A stretch of 64,000 nucleotides of DNA from Myrica gale. Its lineage: Eukaryota > Streptophyta > Magnoliopsida > Fagales > Myricaceae. The stretch covers positions 5,582,501 through 5,646,500 of the forward strand of contig OZ005617.1 of NCBI GenBank assembly GCA_963930655.1, in the 5' to 3' direction. This document shows, piece after piece, positions 1 to 12,324 of the stretch. The position numbers and the translations under genes are program-made. Within the stretch, counting starts at the first letter, position 1. The number at the start of each line of letters is the position of its first letter. A model generated the notes under the pieces. It was given only the letters and a program-made list of their open reading frames with translations. It had not been told where the DNA came from and searched no databases.

Positions 1-664
1 ATTATAATCACATGTGCTACCTCTAGTTTACACGTGTATAACCTCAAACTCCTGCTCCTCCTTTTTGTTTGTCTTAATTCAACATGTTAGGCACGCAATC
101 CTTTTTCAATTCAAATGTCAAAATTACCTTTCCACAAGAGCCAGCTAATACCATTGAAATACACTACCTAATGTCCCTCCAAAGCTCCAAAAGGTCAACT
201 TGTCCAATTCTTTTAAAGAAAGGCATGTGGTCCTTAGTTAAGTTCAAATTTATAGTTTAATTGCTCGAATTAGTCCCCTAAGCGGTCCATAATCGAGCCT
301 GGTTAGGTTAAGTTATAAAAGAGACAAGTAGTAGGATTTAATAAAATTATGTAGGTAAACCCAACCAAACGATATATACAAAATGCTCCCAATTAGAGAG
401 ATTGAGAACCTAATCCAAAGTGCGAAACATGTGTTGTGGGTCAACAGAGTTACAGAGCAAAATTGGCCGTACGTAGAAAGCCCCCACAAAAGTTTTCATT
501 TGTTGCGTACAGAAAATGACATAGAGAACCGACCACCGTTCATTTCAAGAAGTAGTAATCATACCTCTACATGTTTTCGTCATGTTATTTGTTCTTAAGT
601 CTTGTTTGGTGGTACGGACTTCGTATAGCTCTTCTAAGGAAGAAAAAAACCTTAAATGCACCTA
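1..664. other. Intergenic, no gene seen
   Basis: AT-rich DNA. Short open frames are present, but none has a recognisable domain, coding-like composition or plausible splice context. No repeat boundary could be fixed. Confidence 0.5.
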
Positions 665-1015
665 TAACCCTATTTGGTATGCTTAAGTTGCAGATATCCT
701 CCTCTGATAAAAAATAATTGTTTATAATACCCTGGAGTAATATTTGTGTTAACAAAATACCCCTTCGTCCATTTTTCGCTGACATTTGAATTGATTGGAC
801 ATATGACGCGGCAAAAGTGGGCCCAAATGACACGTGACTCGTTTCTATTCATGCAGACGTGTTAAGGAATGTCATGTCACCACTTCCTATTAATTTTTAA
901 AACGGGAAGTGGACAAAAGGGTATTTTGTTAACAGAAATATTACCCCAAGAGTATTAAAATAACATTCTTTATCAAAGAGACATATCTGCATTTAAGTTG
1001 CATGCTTTTATTGAC
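665..1015. repeat. Foldback MITE-like element
   Basis: Two arms of roughly 100 bp are inverted relative to each other. The left arm at about 674-775 reads through a stretch containing GTTAACAAAATACCCCTTCG, and the reverse complement of about 895-1010 gives GTTAACAAAATACCCTTTTG with similar flanks. The arms are diverged and a short non-coding centre separates them. This is the layout of a non-autonomous DNA transposon. I could not define a clean target-site duplication, so the superfamily is open and the ends are approximate. Confidence 0.6.
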
Positions 1016-3035
1016 TCTTTTTTGTACGACTGGATGAGCTGCGTGGTTTCTGGGTACCTGAGAATGAGTACTGTATGGGATCCAAGAACCCATTTTTCAG
1101 GCTTTGCAGATGGGAAGCCGGCTAGTTCTTTTATGTGCTACTAATGGAAGTTGGGACCTGATGATACTGGAACTGAATTAATCCAACCCAAATTAATTGG
1201 GGTTAGATAAGCATGATCATATAGATGAAAAGCCCAACAACGATAATGGACCCATATCACTCCAAACCCGAAAAAGAAGGAAAAATCACAACATGTGTCA
1301 CGAACCGTTATAAGCCAACTTATAACGTGTAACGGTAACACGATCCCGACGTTCCCACGATATAAGTTCAAACCGCTCATTATGGAGACATGTAAAGAGT
1401 GCACCCTAGGACACGATGCAACAAGGGATCAAAGTTCCTCGAAAAAGGGATCAGGACGTGGAGAAAAGGCTATAAAGGCAAACTGTCAGGAGGAAGAAAT
1501 GTACGTGATTCTAGAGAAATTAATAAGACCAAAGTACTGACTAAAGCATCGGAGGTGCCTTATCCCGGTGTCCGGAGTCATCTTTGTCATTTTGAGAAGG
1601 AATTACGCGAAGATCGAGACACATTTACTCCGAAGTGTTCATCGTAAATCAACTGATTCGTTAGACCCATATGATGAAATGGAGCCTGAAAATGCTCACG
1701 AGCAATCCCCATCTCTCGTTTGTATAGGAGGCGCCCACAGCCTCTCTTTTGGAAAGGTAGAAATGTTAGGAATTTTGAGGATATGGACGTTTTGTGAAGA
1801 AGAAGACAATAGAAGGCAGTTGAGGTGCCTAATTTGACGGTGAAGGACCATGAACGTGATTGACAATAAGTCCCACTGAAAATAAAATGTGAACGTAATG
1901 AAGCACATTGCCTAGTTACAGTTTGTCTTGAACAGTTCATTGTTGTACATCACTTTCAGAAGAAGAAAAAAAGATACTCCTCTAGGTTGTTATATATAGA
2001 CCCGTTGTGATTCTCTTTAGATGTGTTGGCTGCAGAGGCTGCCACAGGCCACAGCAACCCAGATTTCCTTTGTTCATTCACGTAATGAAATATTACCCGG
2101 CCTCCGACGTGTATTTGACACCGCATGACAAAAAATCTTTTTCATCCCCGCTAGCCCTTTGGGTCCTGCTGTTGTTGTGAGGTTTAACAATTGAGTTGGT
2201 CAGCTAATGGATTAGTGTGAATCAGAAACAAAGGGCGAGTTCTTCTTGACCCACTACGCCGACCAACAAGAATGTGTTTAGATCATTCTCTTATTGACTC
2301 TCTATTCTTCCGCCTTTCATATCTAACCTAAACCTAGTAGTCGACCTTTCATTAGCTAGCATAGCAGCCGAAACAAACCAAGTATTTTAAAGCACTGCTC
2401 TTTTAGAAAGAGCTATCCAGTACTAGAACTCGAGCCCCGGGACTTGTTAAAACGAGTCATACTACCCGTCTTAGAACTTTGATTGGTTCAAAATTTCCTT
2501 GGTTGAATATTGACTGGTCAAGTCCAAATCCAAATCCTGCGGCCCTGCATTAAGGTTTGTTTCACACCAGCTGGGACCTCAGCCACCATTTCCATTTTTG
2601 GCCTATATTTTCTTTCTTTTGAATTCGATGAATTTAGCCGAAGTGGAATTTGAATTGAGACGATGAGTTTGAAAATCGTACATTGAATTTATCTCTGTCA
2701 AGTCCCTGGAAAACCCAAATGGGGCCTGCTCATGGCCTTGGTCCACTGAGTTGCTACAAGTGATCTTTCTGGGTCCAATATGCGAAGCGCAGGGCATTTT
2801 GTCTGGTGGTGCAAATGACTACGGGGTAGTCTTTATTTGGTTAAAGCTGTTTTGACAAGTTTATAGGGGATTTTCTGGTAGGCAGATAATTTTCTTGGAA
2901 GAAAAGAATTTGCTTCATATTTTCTGACTATCTATATGTGCAGTGATTAATTTACTCCACTATATACCTACTGTCCCGCGACAACAAAAATCGGGCAGAT
3001 AGTGTGTGCCAGATAAATTACAATCTACAGATGTT
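1016..3035. other. Intergenic downstream of the galactosyltransferase
   Basis: No gene could be supported. A TATATATA-type stretch occurs near 1990, but no coding frame follows it. The part next to 3036 should hold the 3' UTR of the minus-strand galactosyltransferase. Confidence 0.4.
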
Positions 3036-6000
3036 TCAGAAACTTGTGTGCCAGATAGCTTCATCACCCTCCCCACACCGCTGGTGCACCTCCTCCATTC
3101 TTTCTACTGATTTGCAAATGCCACTGCAGCTCCAGTCGAACGACGCAGAACAAGGATTTCCTGCTTGAGCCTTCCACTCGCAATCTGTCAGCAGAAATCG
3201 AACTTACAGCATCAAATAATTCAATCACAGTTTCTTATGAGACTACATCCATTGGGAGTAAGTAATTCCGATGGATGTTTTGACCAAGTGCGTGACCTTG
3301 TGATATTGATTATAGTGGTAAGTATATGTCAAAATCAATTCAAAAGAAAAACAAGTTGTGGTGGTAAGCCTAAATTCTTGATGCTAGGTTTTGCTTTTTG
3401 CCTATATCCAGTAATAAGTAAGTTGTACCTATCAAAATGTGAAACTTCGAAAAACAAGTGTTACTGAAGGGGAACCAAGAAAGGAACTTCATAGTTTAAA
3501 AATTAAGGTGCGCATATATGCAAGCATCTTACCAGGGGGTGTCCCACAGCAGAGGCTCCGATCATCAATGTGCTCAACATCAAGACCGATGAACCAAGAA
3601 CCCAATGAGACATCTTCATTTGCGTATTTATGAAGTACGTGCCTATAGAGCAAAAATGTCAATAGGTGACAGTATTATACTTATATAATGATTATACAGA
3701 AAGAACTTACCGGTTAACAGAAATATATGTTGCCAAATCCTTGGAGATTGCATATATTTGCCCTGTTGCATGCCTGAAGTACTTATTTCCATCCTCACCA
3801 AATTTCCAGTACTCTGGTTCATGGTATTTAACCCCCCTACATTGAGTAGCCAAAAGTACCTCTGATGAATGACATCAATAAGTAACGATAGCTAAACACT
3901 CAACACACGTAAAGGACAAAAAAATGACAGCCTACTTCTGGGACAGGACAGGTCCAGACTTCATACAACCAATATAAACACGTGGTTTTGATCTATGACG
4001 GTTCAAGGTAGAACCAACCATGCCTGCAAAGTATTAAAAAAGAATTAGATACTCCCAATATTGCACCCATTTTGCAAGATAGATACACAGTTTAGAACGA
4101 AGATTAACCAACCAAGATTTATATGGACATCATCATCAACTTTTATATAGAAGTCAGCATCCCACTTAGCAGCAGCTGTTGTAAAGTATACTTGAGTTTT
4201 TGAGGACAATTCATGATACCCTTCTATATGATTCTGCAAAAAGAAGTAACTCTGTATAAGCACAGTGAATAAATTTTAAACAAAGGATAATTTCTTAAAT
4301 CTAATCATTATGGAGAGCGGACCAGATATTTTAAAGTTAGTTCCTTATGTCTCAATCTATACTGGAATATTAGCTGGTAATTATATGTAAATTACATTTA
4401 ACAACCCAGGCTTTGGATCGTTGATGGCTTATTCAACATCAATCAGCAATATTTCTTCTTTTATGTTAAAATATGGCATTTTTAAATCATGTAATGGTTA
4501 ATTCGACAAAAGTGGCAAGGACTCGATCGTCAAATACCAGTAGAAATGCGCATTGAATACATATAGGATCACTGAATACACATTGAATACACATGCACCA
4601 TAAATGTGTTTGCTTTCTATGAGTAGTTTATACTTAGGAAATTGAAATAAACACGTCTATAAAATTTGGTAACATTCATTCGGTATTTTTACTGTTCTAA
4701 TAACTGTTGGCACTGCCTATGTTTTGTCGTACCTTATTTTGGAAATGGAATTTCAGAATCTTGACATGACTATCAATTTTGCTGCTATTTGCAGTTTTTA
4801 ATTAAACCACATGTTAAACACTGACCAACTAGTTGAATCAGTTAGCGAATGACCTTAACCAGGTCATTCTCTGCTCCAGGTCTAATAAAATGAAGATTAG
4901 CAATAACAGGTCATATCAAGCAGTTTACCATACCAGTCGTAAGAAATCCTTATGTTGCTCATCTTCTGCATCAATAGCACGATCTAGTACACCACCTGGA
5001 GTTGCACTAAAAGCCACAAAATTTAAACCAGGATAGTTTGTCAAGATTAATCTATAAACCAAGTAAATGTGGGACACAAATTTCTCATGCTTTCAAGAAA
5101 TATCACCTGTGTCCTATCACAAACCGTATTATAATTCCTTTCTCTGTTTCCAACTTCTTTAGCCCCTCTCCTAAAATTAAAAGACAACAAAAGAGTTTGG
5201 GCAATAAGCTTATTTCCACATCTATTTAATGTTATATCTGACGGGATGGCAATTAAGTTTTTGACTGAACCTTGGGGCATCCATGTCTCTCTGATTGACT
5301 CTCTTCGTTTTCGGCTGCTGAATGCAGTAATGATTCCCATAACAAAGAAAACCTTCTGACGGTCCTTCAAATGCCCACTTCCTGAGTTTGAAACTGTTGG
5401 AGATCCATCCTCATCATTAACTTTGGCAGCTCTAGCTGCAGCTAGCTGCATCTCTAATGAAGAGATTGTTTTGTCTAATGTCCTGAACAAATTGAGAGAA
5501 GAATAAGTCGTATACAACATTATGTGATATGGAAAGTTGCATTAAACATGTACATTATGTCCAGGATTCAATAAAGAATTACTCAGCAAGGGAGATGGAA
5601 AGTTACATTATTACATCATGTGTTTGTGAAACTTGAGAAAAGATGTCCCCCGCCTGAACAGAAGCATCCTGTAATAACATTAAGAAACTATAAGGATGCG
5701 TTAATAATGGAGAGGAGCTTGTGATGACGATGTTCTTGAGACTTGCCTTCTTCCCACAGTTGTCTATGAGATGGAGAGCTCTTGATTGATGTTTACTAAC
5801 TGATGAAATATCCTTGTCTGTTTTAAGTGGATCGGGAATACCCAAAAACCTGTGAAATAGACATACGCAACTCATCGATCGATGTGCAAATGGATAACAG
5901 AACTCCGAATTGAACCAATCTTTCAACAACAAATGTACCAAGTTTAATCACATCGAAAATGGACACAAAGATGAGCAGGTGATGAAATGTAGAAATCCAA

Positions 6001-7654
6001 TGTCTTGTCTGGTATGATAAAATCTGGATAGAAACCCTCTTCAATTTGCTGCCCGACCAATTTGAGCATGAAATTGGAGAGGATCCTGATCCATAAGATC
6101 CCTTATGACTTCAATACGACACAACTAGTTAAAAGTGGCATATACAATCCATTGGCACTGCCAAATGATCCCGATTTGGGAAGCAATCATCTTGGAGGTT
6201 AGTAAACAGTTCAGCACTCGACAAAGAAGGGCTGGAATCAACGGACAACTCAAGACCAAGCGTAGGGAAAATGAGCGTGTCATGGAGTTCACTGCAAGGC
6301 AGTGAGCTACTACTTTTAGATGTTACTCAGTGAGCTCCTACTGGATGCTTGTGACCTCAATATGAAACACTTAATTAAGCGGACGTAAGTAATCCATTAC
6401 AACTGTTAAACACATAAAAATCGGCAGATCTGCAAGAAGATAAATCAAGCCATAGAATGCAAGAGTCAGACCAGAAGACGCCACATTATCACATTTTTAC
6501 GTCTTGGTGTCAGATTACAGGGATGGGGTTAACTGATATCATTGATACATAAAGGTTGTGGGGGTTGATGAATTACTATGACTAAATTGTCTCTGCACAA
6601 TGCCATTGGTCTTTAGTTCGGTTCGCTGGAGACAACACCATTCTTTGACATTTCATCCGCTGTAGACCGATTATCAATCTCCAACCATGTACTAGAGGTT
6701 CTAACATCAGGGACGATCCCAACACCTCAGGACTGTTTCGATATTGCATTAAAAGAACACTTCATATTCAGCTAGTACTGAAAAGCCTACTCCTAGTAGA
6801 AGTTGTAGATTGGAAAAAAAAATAGGCCTCTGATTATGCGCCCCTTGTCGTTAACATAACGAATGTTGGCTTGGATTATATGCCAATGATCATTACCATA
6901 TCAGAACTTGAGTAGGGGTTATACTTCGACTTCCTTTTCCTTTATATCATTGACTGGTCCATCCTAAATATCAGCTTTTTAAAACCAATTCCTTAAATGC
7001 ATTTCACTCAATCACTGTATGTTCCCCAACTCCCATGTGTTGCCCTATAGCTGCTCAGACTTGGGAACAACAGCAAGCTCCTGAAATCAAACTTTAACTA
7101 CAAAAACCGACTTCTAAGATAATCCAGCAATATGTTGTCCGTACTAAGGCCGATTGAACTAAGTTCACCGTTGTCCAAAGCTAAGCAGCATCAAATTTAT
7201 AACTTATCTTACTAAAGTGCCAAGAGATCCTACAACACAAATAAATCAGCACCAGGGATCCTATCCCAACAACTAATTGCGTTTACCAATTCATGCATCT
7301 TGATATATAGAACACCCACCACCCCAACATAACTTGCAGACAGAAATCAATGGGTCAAATCGATTCAGTTAAAAGACAACATTTTCACGTTTTCTGCATC
7401 ACAACCTCCAGGAAAAAAACATAAAAAAGTAGAAGGCGGGCAACCCATTTGCACAGAAGATCATAGGTGCTTCCATTAGAAAGAGCAGCGAATCTAGAAG
7501 TTGACCATTTAACATAAGATCTAAGTCATTTCCCAAGAAAGATAAAGTACCTATTGACAACAAGAACGCCCAAGAAGAAGCTGGCGATGCAGACGACGGA
7601 AACCCATCTGGTGGAGACCCCATTGCCAGCTTTGTGAGGTCTGCTGAGACCCAT
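3036..7654 (-). CDS. Probable beta-1,3-galactosyltransferase (GT31, DUF4094 type), 11 exons
   Basis: Predicted type II Golgi enzyme that transfers galactose from UDP-Gal to glycans. Minus-strand exons are 7654-7551, 5849-5747, 5668-5607, 5482-5271, 5170-5107, 5006-4934, 4233-4113, 4023-3936, 3836-3711, 3642-3533 and 3184-3036. All phases agree and give 403 aa, close to the family norm of about 400. The start [10 protein letters not shown] is followed by one membrane anchor (residues about 17-34, [18 protein letters not shown]). Next come the DUF4094 stem ([10 protein letters not shown]), the [18 protein letters not shown] block, the DxD-type metal/UDP-sugar motif KVDDDVH (DDD at 239-241), [44 protein letters not shown] and the cysteine-rich tail CCGTPPDCEW...CSGICKS. 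Intron 2 appears to use a GC donor (AAG|GCAAGT), and the exon 4 donor (GTTCAG) is weak. No stops or shifts were seen. The exact family member is not assigned. Confidence 0.93.
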
Positions 7655-9169
7655 TTTTCAATCTCCAAAAAGGCTTCAGCTTTTATAAGCAAGCGCCCTC
7701 GTTACAAATTAGAGAAAGCAAGGGACCCCATGAGAGAATTAAGAACACCGGACTCAAGAGAGAGTAGATACAGCCAAAAAAGACGATGATATTCAAAATC
7801 ACCAGGAGAATGGGCTGCACTTGTAAATTAAGTTGGGTTCCACTGTTTTTGTTGTCGCAGAGGTAACGTTCAAAAAATATGGGGATTTAAGAAAAGGTCA
7901 TGACAACCTCAACTACCAAAAATACCCCATTTTATGCTCAAGCAAAGCGACTTCACGTCTGCTGCTGGTGCGCTGTTCTGTGCTCTTCCTTTTTCCTTTT
8001 CTGTCCCGCTTGTACAGTTTTTTCTCCATTTCCTTTGAACAATGTTTGTAACTTTTTCCCACTAATTTATGTTTTTCTTTTTTCCCCTTTAATCTTTGCC
8101 AAATCATATTTTGTTTCTTAATGACTTATTTGGATTTGAGAAAAGCTTAAGAAAAACAGTGGATATATATATTTATATATGCCTATAAAATTGACTGAGG
8201 TTGAATTTTATTTTGTTTTGTTTAGCTCAAAAAATGATAAGACTATAACAATTATAATCATTGTTAAGAGAAAACATATATAAAAACAACTTTTTAATGA
8301 ATTGTAACTTCAAATTCTAAACTGACAAAATTGTTTTTTTCTTTTCTTTTGATTTCATAAAAACCCTTTTTCATGTATTTGTTTTGAACATATCTTCTTG
8401 CCTACCCTACATTAAAAAAAATAATAATCCAACTTGTCAAATGTCAACCATCCAGACAATGATTGTGATGATCTTAGGACCCAATTTGTCTTTGAGACAA
8501 TAAATAAACAGCTATCTATCCTAAAAGTTTAATAAAACGCACATTACTCAACCGTGGGGTAAACTCCTTCTAAAAGCTTCCCCCTCAGATTGAACCATCT
8601 ATTATCATTATCATACCAAAATATTTTTCAATAAGCAGGCCAATTAGTTTGAAAGTTCACTAAATATACCATAATTTTATTTTATTTTTTTTACATTTTG
8701 ATAATGCATTGAAAGCAACTGTGTCTTCTTTGTACAGTGATGTGTTCACTCACCTGGACCAAGAGACAAATAAATAAAATAATTTGTATTATTTTAATTT
8801 GAGTAACACATAATACCAATAAGAAGAAAACACCATTCCGTCGTTCCACGATAAATGTAACCAATTTCAACTCCATTGATCCAATCATGAACATGGAACT
8901 AGTCATATGGGTCATTTTCAATATATTAAAACTTGGGGGCTCGATGCACCGTTTGTACACGAAATATGTTTTATATAAATATTTTATATAATAACATAAA
9001 ATCTATTTTTATCATTTTTTAAGCTATTTCAACCTATATTTAAATATTTCGTGAAGTACAAGGATGAAGGATAAATGCTCATGCCGCTTCCACCCTCGAC
9101 TTTATGCATCTCCCTTTCTTCATACTTCAAGTCTTACCTAGCCACAGTTCCACAGATTAGTTCATTTTT
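7655..9169. other. Upstream region of the galactosyltransferase, then AT-rich intergenic DNA
   Basis: This holds the presumed 5' UTR and promoter of the minus-strand galactosyltransferase. I saw no clear TATA box close to the start. Beyond about 7900 there are T-rich tracts and short frames without recognisable protein similarity. Confidence 0.4.
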
Positions 9170-9550
9170 TTTGTCAAGTGTATCCAACTTCTACAAAATG
9201 ATACATGTGGTATGACTTTCAACAAAATAGTCTATGTGTTATAGTTTTGAGATAAATTAGACCTTCCGTCCAACTGTCGTTACTCACTTAACGGGAGATT
9301 GTTGTACATCATTCACGCTAACATCATTCACGCGTTGACACGTCAGTATAATTTGATGACTTTTTAATTTTTTTTTTTCAAAAAACACGTGTCAACGCGT
9401 GAATGGTGCTAACGTGACATGTACAACACTTTTCCGTTAAGTGAATAACGTCAGATGGACAGAATGACTAATTTGTCTTAAAATTATACCACAATGACTA
9501 TTTTGTAAAATTTGAATACCACAGGACATGTACGGTAATTAAGCCTTTTT
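9170..9550. repeat. Foldback MITE-like element
   Basis: The arm at about 9195-9295 (including CAACAAAATAGTCTATGTG and ACTCACTTAACGG) is inverted against about 9420-9530, whose reverse complement reads TTACAAAATAGTCATTGTGG and ATTCACTTAACGGA. The centre contains a second inverted pair around CACGCGTTGACACG and CGTGTCAACGCGTG. The long imperfect arms fit a Mutator-like or similar MITE. The ends are approximate and no TSD was fixed. Confidence 0.65.
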
Positions 9551-12124
9551 TTTAAACCAACCTTTTTTTCTAAGGAAGCAATACGACAGTTATTATATTA
9601 TCTTACCAACGAAAAATAATATAAAAATAAATTTTCCATCTCATTACGAAAGGAGGGATTTTCCTTCAAGTATCCTTCATTCCTTTGGAGGTTGTGAACA
9701 ATTTACCAAAACGTCCATCTTATATTTACACGTATAGGGTAAATATTTCAATGAGGTGCGAGTTAATTGTATATAGGCACGTAACAATCCGCATGTTAAT
9801 TTTAGTTAATAAGAGTGGTTTCTGTCATACATGCAATTTTTTTTTTTCTTAAAATAAACGAGCACCAAACGTTCTAGAAAAAAACGACCTTCTCTATGTC
9901 CTGAATTTGTTACGTGGGCAGGTCTTGTCCGGCCTCTCCTTAGCTTCAGTTACAAACAACTTATTAAGCAATGTTTGCGTTATGCAATTTGAAAAGAGAT
10001 AAATACAACAGTTGAACTTCATTGTAAAGTCTATATATGTTGTCTAAAAATTTATATGAACAAAAATTAAATAATATAATTCAACATATATTTATATCTA
10101 TTCAAATTGAACTATCAAACAAAAAACAAACAACTACAAGAACATTTGAAGTGGGGACCAAGCAAATCATAAATGACTCAACAGATAACTTTAACGCCGT
10201 GAGGAGAGAGAAAAAAAAGTTGATGAAAAAATTTTGGGAGACAGTGAACAAGTGAAAAAAAATTATAAAAAATTAATTAAAAAGTGAGAAGAGAGAAATT
10301 TTTATAATGATAATAAAATTTTAGAGATTAAAAATTTCAATCTAAGTGTGGATTACAACCTGTTGGAAGCATCCTACCGCTTTTGAAATGATTTTTTGCA
10401 GCAACACATTAGCTTCATCCCACCAAGAATGACAAAAAATTGGAGGATTACGGGAAGATGGTGAGAGACAGGACGCCAAAGGGCAGTTTGGTCCGAAAGA
10501 AAAAGAAGTTTGAATTGCAAGATTCAAAAGTGAAAAAGCGGTAGGGACTAGGGCGGAGGGAGAGGACGAGGGAGATGATGGTACAAGTGGGGTTGAAGTG
10601 GTGGGGTCATGTTATGGTCCTCTGGAGCCAGGGTGTCAAAGCAGAAGGGAGACGGTGCACGCGGGTGCACGAAACAAAAGAAGACGAGAATGCTGCATCC
10701 AAAATGAGACGAGACGACGTGACGAAATCAAGTACACCGCCCAAGTCTGATCCTCGGTGACTCGACGCTCTGTTGGATCTTCCCTGCGAACAAATAAATG
10801 CTGAGCGAAATTATTTATACGCTTAAATGCATCTTGTACCCATAGTATTCGTAAATAAATGCTGAGCCAAATTTTGAAATAATTTCGGAACGTTCTCAGA
10901 GACTTTGCATCAGTGGAGCCATCTCATTGTTTTTAGCTTTTCATCTTGAAGATGTACTTATCTTTTCAAATTTTGAAAAATTTCTTAATCTCTTAAACAA
11001 TTTGACCAAACTTAAAATACAACTCAATTTAAATTTAAAATTTGACACAGAATTACGCCAACATTAAAACACTAACAATTTTATATATTAGCGAATTCAT
11101 GATTATAAAGAATTGTGTATACAATAATCAAATTTAGCAATTCCCCCTCCCCCCAAAAAAATAAAATTCTAGCTCCGCACGCATTGGTGTGGTAAAATGT
11201 GAATTCTACATGAACATATTTAGGCAGGTGCAAATGTTGATTGCTATGTCAGCAGTGGCAGAGGGAAGGGGGGGGGGGGGGTGGGGGGCAAGGTGGGCCA
11301 CCTCCCCCCCCCCCCCCCCCAAGACTTTGAAAATTCCCCCCTTTGCCCATATGCTATTTTTTGATAATATATATTCGTGGCCCTCCCAAGTAAATTCTGC
11401 GTGGAGTGAACTTTGAAGATGAGGATGAATATTTTATTATTTGAATATATTCTCTAATACGCTCCTTCATGTGTGGGTCGAATTTTCCTTTAATTGAGAA
11501 GTCCAACACGTGCAATATTTAATTAAAATTGAGGTAAAATGCAGAATTAAGTCATGAACTCAGTACATTGACTTTGATACTATGTGAATCTATTACCACT
11601 CATCCCAAAAACTTAATTAAATAGATTTTATTATTTGAATATAACCTCTAACACTAATAAACTATTATTTAGGATTCTAACACAATATACCGACAACGTG
11701 TAAGCATCCAGCTTTCAGTTGACTTCTACATTTGGGATTCCAAACGTACAAGTTTTTAGTCTTGGCTTCGTGTGCAGGTTTTTTTTTGGTAGGACATAAA
11801 AGTTAATTCCAATGAAATTGCTTTGTTCCACTTCACCTGAAAATAAATTCTGCGTGGAGTGCACTCTCCAAATTTGGAGCTAGTGGAAGCTACTTCTCAA
11901 GGCCAGCAGCTGGGCGTGTACGGTAAGTGAGATTACGTGCTTGACTATAGAACTCCCGCCGTTTACAAATAAATCCATTGAATTACTGACTATTGAATAA
12001 ATCAACTACCATGACTGTTCTTCTTTTCTGAAGTGTTCTTGTCCGTCAAATTCTTGTTCATATAGTCCTTGACTTTTCAATCCACAACTGTGAGGTCCCC
12101 AAAAGTTTAAGGAGCAACCTAGCT
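9551..12124. other. Intergenic, with short repeat fragments
   Basis: No gene is supported. The stretch 10000-10330 is A-rich and MITE-like in texture. A phrase TAAATTCTGCGTGGAGTG occurs at about 11390 and again at about 11843, where it belongs to the duplicated upstream region of the subtilase genes. The tandem duplication of the subtilase unit seems to begin at about 11755. Confidence 0.4.
11268..11320. repeat. Poly-G / poly-C tract pair
   Basis: There is a run of 14 G (11268-11281), then TGGGGGG, then a run of 17 C (11304-11320), separated by about 22 bases. The context (CAGTGGCAGAGGGAAGG before and a cytosine-rich stretch after) resembles the GC-rich end of CAGTGGCGGA-type hAT elements. 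The two tracts can pair with each other or fold as a G-quadruplex and i-motif. Homopolymer lengths in an assembly are unreliable. Confidence 0.6.
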
Positions 12125-12155
12125 TTGACCGACGGTAACGTTTTGCTACTATAAA
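12125..12155 (+). promoter_or_regulatory. Core promoter of the intact subtilase: W-box and TATA box
   Basis: TTGACC (12125-12130), a W-box-type WRKY site, lies about 20 bases before TATAAA (12150-12155). The start codon is 170 bases after the TATA box. The duplicate gene keeps its TATA box (18807-18812) but lacks about 30 bases here, including the W-box. That the site acts in this gene is inference. Confidence 0.55.
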
Positions 12156-12324
12156 ACAGTGGATAGAACCATATTTGCAGAACCCACCAGCAGTTCTATG
12201 TATTTGGTTCTTGCTTTTAAGTGAATCCTTAGTCAGTCTTTTATCAAGTGATTCCTAGCACAAGCTTTTGAATCACATTCGATCTTTGGTCATCCTTCCT
12301 CTCTCTGCGAAACTTTTAGTAGAT

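Noticed and set aside
383-1940. Several open frames of 70-117 codons near the left end
   Set aside because: They overlap on both strands, have no recognisable domain, and partly fall in a foldback repeat; treated as chance ORFs.
12268-12324. A longer N-terminus for the subtilase starting at 12268
   Set aside because: The codon there is TTG, not ATG; the ATG at 12325 begins a proper signal peptide and is conserved in the duplicate.
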